Origin: Paenibacillaceae bacterium
Lineage (GTDB): Bacteria; Bacillota; Clostridia; Lachnospirales; Lachnospiraceae
Direction of reading: 5' to 3'
Assembly: GCA_015057705.1 (NCBI GenBank)
Contig: SVDU01000022.1
Coordinates: 1 to 64,000, forward strand
DNA length: 64,000 nucleotides
Each line of letters begins with the position of its first letter. Within the stretch, counting starts at the first letter, position 1. Under the pieces are notes generated by a model, which made no database searches, had not been told where the DNA came from, and saw only the letters and a program-made list of their open reading frames with translations. The position numbers and the translations under genes were made by a program. Positions 8,071-15,992 of this stretch are shown piece after piece.

Positions 8071-9921
8071 ATGTGTGGAATTTCCGGATTCTATAACCCA
8101 AACCGGGATTACTTAAAAGATAAATCCTATTACACCCATGTGCTGGAGGATATGGCTGCCATTCAAAGGCACCGGGGGCCGGATGCGTCCGGCACCTGGC
8201 TGTTTGAGCATGGAGGACTGTCCCATGCCCGTTTATCCATCATTGACTTAACAAACGGCAGCCAGCCTATGAAAAAAACAGAAGCAGGGAAAACGTTTTG
8301 CATTGTATATAACGGAGAAATCTACAATACAGAAGAGCTGCGCAATGATTTAATCAAAAAAGGCCATACCTTTGATACCACCTGCGACACGGAAGTCATC
8401 CTTACTGGCTACATGGAATATGGTCCTGATTTTGCCAGACAGCTTAATGGGATCTTCGCCTACGCCATACAGGATCCATACCGGGAATGCCTTTGCTTAT
8501 GCAGGGACCGTGCCGGTGTAAAACCCTTGTTTTATACCGTGCGGGATGATGAAATTATCTTTGCCTCCGAACTGAAGGGGATTTTTGCCTATCCAGGTAT
8601 CCGTCCTTACCTGGATAAATCAGGATTAAATGAAGTATTTTCCATTGGACCTGCCCGCACTCCGGGCTGTGGAGTTTTCAAAGACATGAAGGAATTGCTG
8701 CCAGGGCATATGCTTCTTTGCTCTCAGCAAGGCTTCCATTTGAAAGCCTACTGGAAGCTGGAAAGCCATCCCCATGAGGACAGCTACGAGGAAACCATAG
8801 AAAAAACTTCATTTTTAGTCACGGACTCCATTAAACGACAGATGGTTTCTGATGTGCCTATCTGCACCTTCTTGTCAGGAGGCGTGGATTCCAGCATTGT
8901 GTCTGCAGTCTGTGCCGCAGAGCTGAAAAAACAGGGCCGAAGGCTTAATACCTTTTCCTTTGATTTTGTAAATAACGATCAGTATTTTAAAGCCAGTGCT
9001 TTTCAGCCCTCACAGGACCGGCCTTTCGTGGATCTGATGGTAAAATTTCTGGATTCTGACCATCACTATCTGGAGTGTGACAACCTGACCCAGGCAGACC
9101 GGCTTTACGATTCCGTTATGGCCCATGATCTGCCTGCTATGGGAGATATTGATTCCTCCATGCTTCATTTCTGTTCCATGGTGAAACCTCATAACAAGGT
9201 GACTCTAACAGGAGAATGTGCAGATGAAATCTTTGGGGGTTATCCATGGTTTCACAGAGAAGACTGTTTTAAAGCCCATGCATTCCCCTGGACCATGGAT
9301 CTGCAGCCCCGTAAGTCCTTGCTGAATGACGAATTTTTAAATTATTTAAATATGGATGAATATGTAATGGAAACCTATGAAAAATCAGTTGCTGAGACTC
9401 CCTTACTGGCAGAAGACAGTCCAACAGAAGCCAGAAGGCGGGAGATTTCCTATCTGAACCTGCGCTGGTTTATGCAGACACTGTTAAACCGTATGGACCG
9501 GGACAGCATGTATTCCGGGCTGGAAGCCAGAGTTCCTTTTGCAGACCACAGGATTATTGAATACGTATGGAACGTTCCCTGGGATATGAAGACAAGAGAC
9601 GGAGTGGTGAAGAACCTCCTTCGTCAGGCAGGCAGGGGACTTTTACCAGATGAAATTCTTTTCCGCAGAAAATCTCCCTACCCCAAAACTTATGATACCA
9701 ATTACGAAGCCCTTCTTATAACCAGAGTCCGGGAAATGATGTCTGACAGCAAAGCGCCAGTTATGGAATTCCTTGATAAGAATAAGCTGGAGCATTTTCT
9801 GGCAAAGCCTTCCGATTATGGAAAGCCCTGGTATGGTCAGTTAATGGCAGGACCCCAGATGCTTGCCTACCTTCTCCAGATTAATTACTGGCTGGAGATC
9901 TACTCCATTGGAATTGTATAG
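8071..9921 (+). CDS. asnB: Asparagine synthase (glutamine-hydrolysing)
   Basis: A 616-residue class II glutamine amidotransferase. It starts MCGISGF, so Cys2 becomes the N-terminal nucleophile that releases ammonia from glutamine. The synthetase half carries the PP-loop SGGVDSS (near residue 270), where aspartate is adenylated before amide formation. The RHRGPDASG and YNGEIYN motifs of the glutaminase domain are intact, and length matches the family. A strong AGGAGG site precedes the ATG. It follows the permease by 27 bp on the same strand, which suggests co-transcription. Substrate aspartate is assumed from family; some AsnB-like enzymes amidate other targets. Confidence 0.9.
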   Translation: MCGISGFYNPNRDYLKDKSYYTHVLEDMAAIQRHRGPDASGTWLFEHGGLSHARLSIIDLTNGSQPMKKTEAGKTFCIVYNGEIYNTEELRNDLIKKGHTFDTTCDTEVILTGYMEYGPDFARQLNGIFAYAIQDPYRECLCLCRDRAGVKPLFYTVRDDEIIFASELKGIFAYPGIRPYLDKSGLNEVFSIGPARTPGCGVFKDMKELLPGHMLLCSQQGFHLKAYWKLESHPHEDSYEETIEKTSFLVTDSIKRQMVSDVPICTFLSGGVDSSIVSAVCAAELKKQGRRLNTFSFDFVNNDQYFKASAFQPSQDRPFVDLMVKFLDSDHHYLECDNLTQADRLYDSVMAHDLPAMGDIDSSMLHFCSMVKPHNKVTLTGECADEIFGGYPWFHREDCFKAHAFPWTMDLQPRKSLLNDEFLNYLNMDEYVMETYEKSVAETPLLAEDSPTEARRREISYLNLRWFMQTLLNRMDRDSMYSGLEARVPFADHRIIEYVWNVPWDMKTRDGVVKNLLRQAGRGLLPDEILFRRKSPYPKTYDTNYEALLITRVREMMSDSKAPVMEFLDKNKLEHFLAKPSDYGKPWYGQLMAGPQMLAYLLQINYWLEIYSIGIV

Positions 9922-9971
9922 ATTCTGTTAGTATTTTGTAAGCATAGAAAGAAAACCGTAAGGGAAATTTG

Positions 9972-9984
9972 TCACAATTTGTGA
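9972..9984. promoter_or_regulatory. Palindromic operator candidate before the MerR gene
   Basis: TCACAA-T-TTGTGA is a perfect 13-bp palindrome directly against a TAGAAT -10-like box (9985-9990), 43 bp upstream of the MerR-type gene. Dyads just upstream of the -10 are typical of MerR operators, so autoregulation is a reasonable inference. Confidence 0.4.
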
Positions 9985-10027
9985 TAGAATAACAGTGGCA
10001 ATAACAGACTGATCGCGAGGAATTAGC

Positions 10028-10822
10028 ATGAAGAAGTACAGCATTGGAGAAGTCTCCCTTCGGTTAGGTTTAAGCCGCGATACCCTTCGCTTTTATGAAA
10101 AAAAGGGTATCATACAGCCGAAAAAAGAGGAAAATGGTTACCGAAGCTATACCTATGATGACATCAGCAGGCTGTTAAGCATTATGTATTACCGCAGACT
10201 TAATTTCAGCCTGGAAGACATTGAGCGGATTCTTTATAAAAGTTCCATTCATTCAAGCCGCTCCATGATTCAGAAAAAAATTACAGAAGAAAAACAACAG
10301 CTGGAACTTCACCGGCAGTCGCTGGTGCATTTAAACCTGTTGAAAATCACTTACGATAACGTGAAGCAGGGTCTGGATCAATACCAGACCAAGCCGCTTC
10401 TCACCCATTACAGGATCAAGGACTGCGAAGAGATCAACCGTCTTGGAATCCCTGACTTATGTGCTCCATTCCAGGAATACATAATTAAGGAAAAGCACGC
10501 GAAATTCCGGGATGAATTTTTTCTTCTTTCAGAAGAAACATCCTCAGTGATGAGGCTGAATCCTGATTTAAAACGCTTTCCTGTCCTGAAATGGGAAACC
10601 TGTGCTTACACCGTTCTTGCGTCCGACTCCCTTGTTCCTGATGAAGAAAAGATGCTAAAGGCAGCTGAGTGGGCTAAGGAACAGGGTTATACTCTGACAG
10701 GAACTGCTTACTGCGGCCCTGTCATGGGCTGCGCGCCAGAACAGCAAAAAGAAGAGGGAACAGAAGGGGTGTCAGATAAAACCATTCATTATCTGGAACT
10801 GTATCTTCCTGTTTCCCAGTAA
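10028..10822 (+). CDS. MerR-family transcriptional regulator
   Basis: A 264-residue regulator. The N-terminal winged helix (about residues 3-70: YSIGEVSLRLGLSRDTLRFYEKKG and onward) is classical MerR, followed by a coiled-coil dimerization helix (about 80-125). The C-terminal half is longer than in metal-type MerR proteins and resembles a GyrI-like effector domain, as in BmrR/TipA-type sensors of small hydrophobic compounds. No Cys pair for metal binding is seen. It is monocistronic, ends at a bidirectional terminator, and has a palindrome in its promoter region. The effector and targets are unknown; the upstream permease/asnB pair is a candidate but unproven. Confidence 0.8.
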   Translation: MKKYSIGEVSLRLGLSRDTLRFYEKKGIIQPKKEENGYRSYTYDDISRLLSIMYYRRLNFSLEDIERILYKSSIHSSRSMIQKKITEEKQQLELHRQSLVHLNLLKITYDNVKQGLDQYQTKPLLTHYRIKDCEEINRLGIPDLCAPFQEYIIKEKHAKFRDEFFLLSEETSSVMRLNPDLKRFPVLKWETCAYTVLASDSLVPDEEKMLKAAEWAKEQGYTLTGTAYCGPVMGCAPEQQKEEGTEGVSDKTIHYLELYLPVSQ

Positions 10823-10831
10823 TTCATGCAA

Positions 10832-10867
10832 AAAGTCCCGTTTGGCTATTGGCCGGATCGGGACTTT
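10832..10867. terminator. Bidirectional terminator between merR-like gene and esterase gene
   Basis: AAAGTCCCG (10832-10840) pairs with CGGGACTTT (10859-10867). The last codons of the esterase lie inside the loop. It separates the two convergent genes. Confidence 0.65.
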
Positions 10868-12744
10868 CTGTATGATAACATGGAAATTTCGAAAGGAGAA
10901 GCAGGCAGACCCGCTTCATTGTATAAAAGGCCTTTCTTTGGAGCATTGGACCAGCAGTACCGGAAGAAAACCGGCTGCTTTACTTCACTGCTGCTGATTC
11001 GCACCAGATTCTCTTTTATTTCTCCTGTCACAGAATGATAGACTCCGTCTGTGCCTGCGATCTCAAACTCTTCCAGTCCTGTTCCCCCCCGGATAACAAG
11101 CCCTTTTTTATCTTCTGTCTCAAAGATAAGAGTAATCCATTGCTCTGATACATTAAAATCTGAGAGCCATGGTCCGCGAAAGATCACATGCTCCCCGTAT
11201 ATCATAGACCTTACTGCCAGCGACATACGATAAGCGGCCTCCCGTTTATTAAGCGGGTGAAGGTCATTATCTTCCCCTAAATCCAGATTTACCGTAACTG
11301 CCACATTCTTTAATCCGCCCGCTTTTCTCTGTGCTTCCCTGATCCTTGGCCAGGCATCGTTCTTGTCATCTAAATCAATGGAAAAATTAGGAAGTTGGGC
11401 AATTACAAAGGGCAGACTCTCTTCCTTCCACATTTTTCTCCAAAGAAGAATCATCTGCTGCAGCCGTTCCTCATAGGAATCCGGTCTCTCGTCATTGCTC
11501 TCTCCCTGATACCACAAAACGCCTTTTACCAGATAGGGAAAACAGGGTGCCAGCATCCCGTTATAAAGCCCGGTTGGTTTCTGTGACATTAAGTCCACTC
11601 TGGGCGCAGGTTCACCCATCGCCCTGCTTTGGTATTCCCACCTGCCATCTAAGACAATGACTTCTTCCTCTGCAAATAAGGCGTAGATCTTATCAGGAGT
11701 GACTCTTCCTGCCCCATTCTCACACACCAGGCAGATGCGGATCTCATTTTCCCCCGCTTTTAGCACACCTTCCGGAACGTTGTATTTCCTGGGCGGATAC
11801 TGGTATCCGGTCTCTCCCACCAGAACGCCGTTTACGTAGGTTCTGTCGCTGTCTGTCATGGTTCCCAGCCAGAGTCTTGCCTTTTTCCCCTCCAGATGTC
11901 CGGGCAGCATAATCCGCTTGCGAAACCAGATGACACCATTAAAATGATCCAGACCGAAATCCTTTAAAAATGCCGGAAGAGTTACTTCCTTCCAGCTGTT
12001 ACCGTTCCAGTCCATGCTTTTTTCCAGATCTCTTACAGTCTCATACCAGTCCTCATAAGCCTTTCTCTGTCCTGCCATTTTTTCCTCTAAAAGCTTCTGA
12101 TTGTGGCATAGCTCCAGCTCTTTCCTCATATCAGGATACTGACTCACCTCTTCTTCTCCCATCCAGGCTTCTACAGAAGATCCGCCAAGGCTTACATTAA
12201 TAAGGCCAATGGGCACATTTCTATTCTCCCGCATAAATTTTCCGAAGAAATAAGAGACAGCGGAAAATTCTCCAATGGTATCAGGAGAACATTCCTTCCA
12301 TGAAGCTTCCACGTGATCCTTTAAAGGCCCATGAAATTCATAGTTTTCTTTTACTTTATACAGCCGGAATCTGGCATCCCCCTGTTTTTTAAACTCTGTA
12401 GGATACCGGTCCTTTACCCTGTTCATGGGCAGTTCCATATTGGACTGGCCGCTGCAGATGAATACCTCCCCAAGATAAACATCTGACACCTGAATTGTTT
12501 CACCGGATTCCCCGGACAATTCCATGATAAAGGGTCCGCCTGGCTGTAAGTGATGAAAGTAAGCTTCCCAGTTTCCGTCTCTATCTGCCCTGCAGCTGAT
12601 TTCCTGGTCTGAAAGCCGCAGAGAGATGCCTTCACCCGGAGCCGCAAGGCCCCAGATTCTTGTTCTCTCTCCAGTCTGCAGGACACAGCCGTGGCTGATT
12701 AGTTTGGGAAGCATAAGCCGTTTTTCCTTATTTTCCATAGACAT
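10846..12744 (-). CDS. Sialate O-acetylesterase-type SGNH esterase
   Basis: A 632-residue carbohydrate esterase. The nucleophile Ser lies in FICSGQSNMELPM, and VLWYQGESND marks the second conserved block of the sialate O-acetylesterase/acetylxylan esterase (CE6-like) family. A jelly-roll insertion (about residues 265-360, GVIWFRKRIMLPG through VCENGAGRVTP) resembles a GH2 sugar-binding domain and splits the SGNH fold, as in many family members. No signal peptide is seen, so it works in the cytoplasm on imported oligosaccharides. Its start directly abuts the stop of the upstream permease gene (TAG then ATG). In the GH67 operon, deacetylation of glucurono-xylo-oligosaccharides is more likely than sialic acid turnover. 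Confidence 0.8.
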   Translation of the reverse strand: MSMENKEKRLMLPKLISHGCVLQTGERTRIWGLAAPGEGISLRLSDQEISCRADRDGNWEAYFHHLQPGGPFIMELSGESGETIQVSDVYLGEVFICSGQSNMELPMNRVKDRYPTEFKKQGDARFRLYKVKENYEFHGPLKDHVEASWKECSPDTIGEFSAVSYFFGKFMRENRNVPIGLINVSLGGSSVEAWMGEEEVSQYPDMRKELELCHNQKLLEEKMAGQRKAYEDWYETVRDLEKSMDWNGNSWKEVTLPAFLKDFGLDHFNGVIWFRKRIMLPGHLEGKKARLWLGTMTDSDRTYVNGVLVGETGYQYPPRKYNVPEGVLKAGENEIRICLVCENGAGRVTPDKIYALFAEEEVIVLDGRWEYQSRAMGEPAPRVDLMSQKPTGLYNGMLAPCFPYLVKGVLWYQGESNDERPDSYEERLQQMILLWRKMWKEESLPFVIAQLPNFSIDLDDKNDAWPRIREAQRKAGGLKNVAVTVNLDLGEDNDLHPLNKREAAYRMSLAVRSMIYGEHVIFRGPWLSDFNVSEQWITLIFETEDKKGLVIRGGTGLEEFEIAGTDGVYHSVTGEIKENLVRISSSEVKQPVFFRYCWSNAPKKGLLYNEAGLPASPFEISMLSYRKSRSGQ

Positions 12745-13620
12745 CTATCCTTTCGCACCGGTAGAAGTGATTCCTTCCACAAAATACTTCTGAGCTGCAA
12801 AAAACAGGATCAGCGCTGGAAGCAGTGCAAGAAATGACATGGCAAGAATCTGATTCCATTCCACAATTCCGCTGCTTTGATCGATAGACATCTTTAGTGC
12901 CAGCGCAACCGGATATTTGGATAGGCTGGTTACGTAAATAAGGGGCCCTAAAAAATCGTTAAAGCTCCAGATAAACTGGAAAATAGTACAGCTGACAATT
13001 GCCGGTTTTAAGGCAGGCAGCAGAATGCGAATCAGGATCTCAAAGGAATTGCATCCATCCACAGTGGCCGCCTCATCAAGGTAGGTGGGAATGGACCGGA
13101 GAAACTGAATCAGCATGAAAACAAAGAATGGTTCATTGGCAAATATAGTAGGTGCAACTAATGGAACATAAGTATCTAAAAGTCCAAGATTCTTCCAAAG
13201 CAGATAAAGAGGTATTCTTGTTACCACTGCCGGGAGAAACATGGTTGCCATAAGTAAAGAAAAGAAAAATTTCTTAAATGGAAACTGGAATCTGGCAAAC
13301 CCATAAGCAACCAGGGTGCTGGATATCAGGCAGAACAGAATCTTTGGTATTACGTACTGAAACGTATTGAGAAAGAAGGTTGTAAATGTAAACTGGGTTC
13401 TCGTCTTCCAGCCTTCGATGTACGGAGTAAAGTCTATTCTTTTGGGAATAAAACTGACCGTTGTAAATATTTCATTATTGGTTTTAAAAGTCGCGCCTAC
13501 CAGCCAGAGAATGGGATAGATCATGACAAGAGCCACTGCTGTTAATATCCCATAACGTATAAATGCACTGACTAAATTCCTGCGGCGCCTGCGTCTTTCT
13601 AACTTACTTAACCCGTTCAT
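12745..13620 (-). CDS. Carbohydrate ABC transporter permease (MalG/UgpE type)
   Basis: A 291-residue inner-membrane permease with six predicted membrane helices. The EAA loop for docking the ATPase is recognisable (YLDEAATVDGCNSFEILIRILLP). It has a basic N-terminus (LERRRRRRN). It pairs with the 290-residue permease just upstream and the lipoprotein further upstream to form a CUT1 sugar importer. No ATPase gene is in the operon, so a shared MsmX-type ATPase is presumed. The likely substrate is an aldouronic-acid-type xylo-oligosaccharide, from the linked GH67 gene. Confidence 0.88.
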   Translation of the reverse strand: MNGLSKLERRRRRRNLVSAFIRYGILTAVALVMIYPILWLVGATFKTNNEIFTTVSFIPKRIDFTPYIEGWKTRTQFTFTTFFLNTFQYVIPKILFCLISSTLVAYGFARFQFPFKKFFFSLLMATMFLPAVVTRIPLYLLWKNLGLLDTYVPLVAPTIFANEPFFVFMLIQFLRSIPTYLDEAATVDGCNSFEILIRILLPALKPAIVSCTIFQFIWSFNDFLGPLIYVTSLSKYPVALALKMSIDQSSGIVEWNQILAMSFLALLPALILFFAAQKYFVEGITSTGAKG

Positions 13621-13631
13621 ATGTCCCCTCC

Positions 13632-14504
13632 TTAGTTCCCTTCATCAGAATAAAATACCCATTTGTTCTGTGTAGCGAAGAGAATTGCTGTTACAGCCAT
13701 GATAATGATAAATAAGAGCCAGCTGGCCGCACTTGCATACCCCATGTTAAAAAACTTAAAGGCATTGTCATAAATGTACATGGAGGTCAGATAAGTCGCA
13801 TTTAGCGGACCTCTTCCGGTGACCAGATAGGGACCGTTAAATTCCTGGAAGGCATTTACCATCTGCATGACCAGATTAAAGAAAATGGTGGGTGTAATGA
13901 GGGGAATGGTAATCCGGAAAAAAGAATAAAGCCGGGTAGATCCATCCACACTTGCTGCCTCATACAGTTCCTGGGGCACATCTTTTAATGCCGCCAGAAA
14001 GATCAGCATGGAAGACCCAAACTGCCAGACTTTTAGTAAAATAATGACAGACATTGCTCCATTTGGTGAAGATAACCATGGTACGGGAGCCGCTCCGAAA
14101 ATACCGATAAAACGGTTGATAAAACCATCTTGTTGAAATAAAAACCGCCAAAGCACTGCAACTGCAACATTTCCTCCCAATAAAGACGGAATATAATAAG
14201 CAGTACGATAAAAATTAATGCCCTTCAGCTGAAAATTCAAAATATAGGCAATAAACAAAGCAAAGGAAAGCTGAAGTGGTACCGTAAATATTGTATACTT
14301 TATAGTGGCGGTCAGGGTTGACCGAAAATCAGCATTCCGGAACAGATCTATATAATTTTGAAATCCTACAAAGTTGGGTTTCCGTACAAGATTATAATCA
14401 GTAAAGCTGATAACAAGTGCATTCACAAAAGGATATAATGTTAAAAATATTATACCTGCCAGCCATGGAAGAATATATAACAATCCGATTTTACTATGTT
14501 TCAA
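13632..14504 (-). CDS. Carbohydrate ABC transporter permease (MalF/UgpA type)
   Basis: A 290-residue permease with six membrane helices and the EAA motif ELYEAASVDGSTRLYSFFRITIP. It lies 11 bp before its partner permease and 80 bp after the binding-protein gene, with an intercistronic hairpin between. The pair forms the channel of a CUT1 sugar importer. It lacks the extra N-terminal helices of MalF, as is usual in Gram-positives. Confidence 0.88.
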   Translation of the reverse strand: MKHSKIGLLYILPWLAGIIFLTLYPFVNALVISFTDYNLVRKPNFVGFQNYIDLFRNADFRSTLTATIKYTIFTVPLQLSFALFIAYILNFQLKGINFYRTAYYIPSLLGGNVAVAVLWRFLFQQDGFINRFIGIFGAAPVPWLSSPNGAMSVIILLKVWQFGSSMLIFLAALKDVPQELYEAASVDGSTRLYSFFRITIPLITPTIFFNLVMQMVNAFQEFNGPYLVTGRGPLNATYLTSMYIYDNAFKFFNMGYASAASWLLFIIIMAVTAILFATQNKWVFYSDEGN

Positions 14505-14525
14505 AAAGCTCCCTCCTTCGATTCA

Positions 14526-14558
14526 GTCACGCAGAAGAATCTCACTCCTCTGCGTGAC
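14526..14558 (-). promoter_or_regulatory. Intercistronic hairpin after the sugar-binding protein gene
   Basis: GTCACGCAGA (14526-14535) and TCTGCGTGAC (14549-14558) form a perfect 10-bp stem between the lipoprotein and permease genes, with no T run. Such hairpins commonly protect the upstream message so that binding protein is made in excess. No experimental basis here. Confidence 0.5.
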
Positions 14559-14584
14559 GACTTAACCAGCAGTTTTTTCTGCTA

Positions 14585-15934
14585 TTATTTGTATTGCTGT
14601 TTCAGCTTGGCATTTTCCTCGCTGATAGCATCAAAGATTGCTTTTGCAGCATCATCTGCACTGCTCTGTCCAAATTCAAATTTCTCGTAATTTTTGTCGT
14701 ATGCGTCTGTAAATTTGGCATTCTCAAAAATCGGAGAGTTATTGATTACTTTTGCATTCGCAGTAAAGTCATAAGCATCTTTTACAACACCGGTAATCTG
14801 ACCATCTGCTTCCAGGGAGGCTTTTGCTGCCTTTGAAGCAACCATTCCTCTGGTGGAGCCCATTAATTTTGTTCCTTCCGGATCGTTTAAGATGTACTGT
14901 AAGAATTCTGCGGCAGCCTTTGGATTCTTGGAATCCTTGGAAATTGCAAAGGTTAAAGATGGCTTTGCCATAGTTCCCTCAAATTTTGCACCATCAATTA
15001 CTGGAAGCGGTGCAATCGCCAGCTGATCGCCTTTATCCGATAAGGTCTTTGCATTGGAAGCAATTCCGCCGGTCCATTCTAAGACGCCGGCATAACCGCC
15101 GTTGATAAATTTAGCGTTCTGAGCGATGCTTACAGGCTCATTGCCTACATTCTCAATATAGTCTTTTCTGGAGCAGAATACATGGGCATCTGCCAGATCT
15201 TTATACCAGATCAGCGCATCTTTATAATCTTCCTGTGTATAATTCATGCTTAAATCATCGGCAAACTCTCCTTTGCCGGTCTTTTGCTGCAGATAGTAGA
15301 TGGCAGCAAAACGGAATGTGGGGCTGACGATTAAATAAGAGTTGGGATCTGCTTTTGTAAATGCTTCTGCCGCTTTCTTATATTCGTCAAAGGTCTTTGG
15401 AAGCTCCTTGATTCCGGCTCTTTCAAATGCAGACTTGTTTAAATAAAATCCCAGGGTATTCTGACCATATGGAATTACCTGCATCTTACCTGCTCTCTGA
15501 CCAAATTTTAAAAACTCCGGATCATACTGGCTGAAATCAAAGATGTCCTTTACCTGATCCAGATCATAAAATCCATTGCCATCAGGGCTGTACTGAAGAA
15601 CCCATGGATAGTTTACTGTCATGATGTCCGAAGCAGTCCCTCCTGCGTAACGGGTGGCAAATGTTTCTTCCAGATTACCAAAGCCGGAGGGTTCTCCTGT
15701 TACTTTGATTTTTCCTGCATGAGCGGTATTAAACGCATCAATTGCTTTCTGGGTTGCCTGGTGACGGTCATCATTTCCCCACCAGGAAAAGCTTAAAGCT
15801 ACCTCTCCCCCTGCATCTTTTCCTGCTGTTTCTCCTTTGGCCGGCTCTGCGGTCTTACTGCTGCATCCTGTTGCCAGCATACTGGCTGCAAGTATTGCAG
15901 CACACATCATACCTGTTGTTTTCCTCATACCCAT
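14585..15934 (-). CDS. Extracellular sugar-binding lipoprotein (family 1)
   Basis: A 449-residue solute-binding protein. The signal peptide ends in the lipobox LATGC, so the mature protein is lipid-anchored outside the membrane. The body has the ABC sugar-binding family 1 look (LSFSWWGNDDRHQATQKAID, and KNPKAAAEFLQYILNDPEG near the C-terminus). The start is set at ATG 15934: an AAGGAGGAG ribosome site at about 15941-15949 lies inside the longer open frame that begins at 15955. It follows the GH67 gene by about 60 bp, and supplies substrate to the two downstream permeases. A large acidic oligosaccharide such as aldotetraouronic acid is an inferred ligand. Confidence 0.85.
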   Translation of the reverse strand: MGMRKTTGMMCAAILAASMLATGCSSKTAEPAKGETAGKDAGGEVALSFSWWGNDDRHQATQKAIDAFNTAHAGKIKVTGEPSGFGNLEETFATRYAGGTASDIMTVNYPWVLQYSPDGNGFYDLDQVKDIFDFSQYDPEFLKFGQRAGKMQVIPYGQNTLGFYLNKSAFERAGIKELPKTFDEYKKAAEAFTKADPNSYLIVSPTFRFAAIYYLQQKTGKGEFADDLSMNYTQEDYKDALIWYKDLADAHVFCSRKDYIENVGNEPVSIAQNAKFINGGYAGVLEWTGGIASNAKTLSDKGDQLAIAPLPVIDGAKFEGTMAKPSLTFAISKDSKNPKAAAEFLQYILNDPEGTKLMGSTRGMVASKAAKASLEADGQITGVVKDAYDFTANAKVINNSPIFENAKFTDAYDKNYEKFEFGQSSADDAAKAIFDAISEENAKLKQQYK

Positions 15935-15992
15935 TTCTAAACTCCTCCTTCTCATTAATCATTGATTTATTATGAATAAACTAAGATGACTG

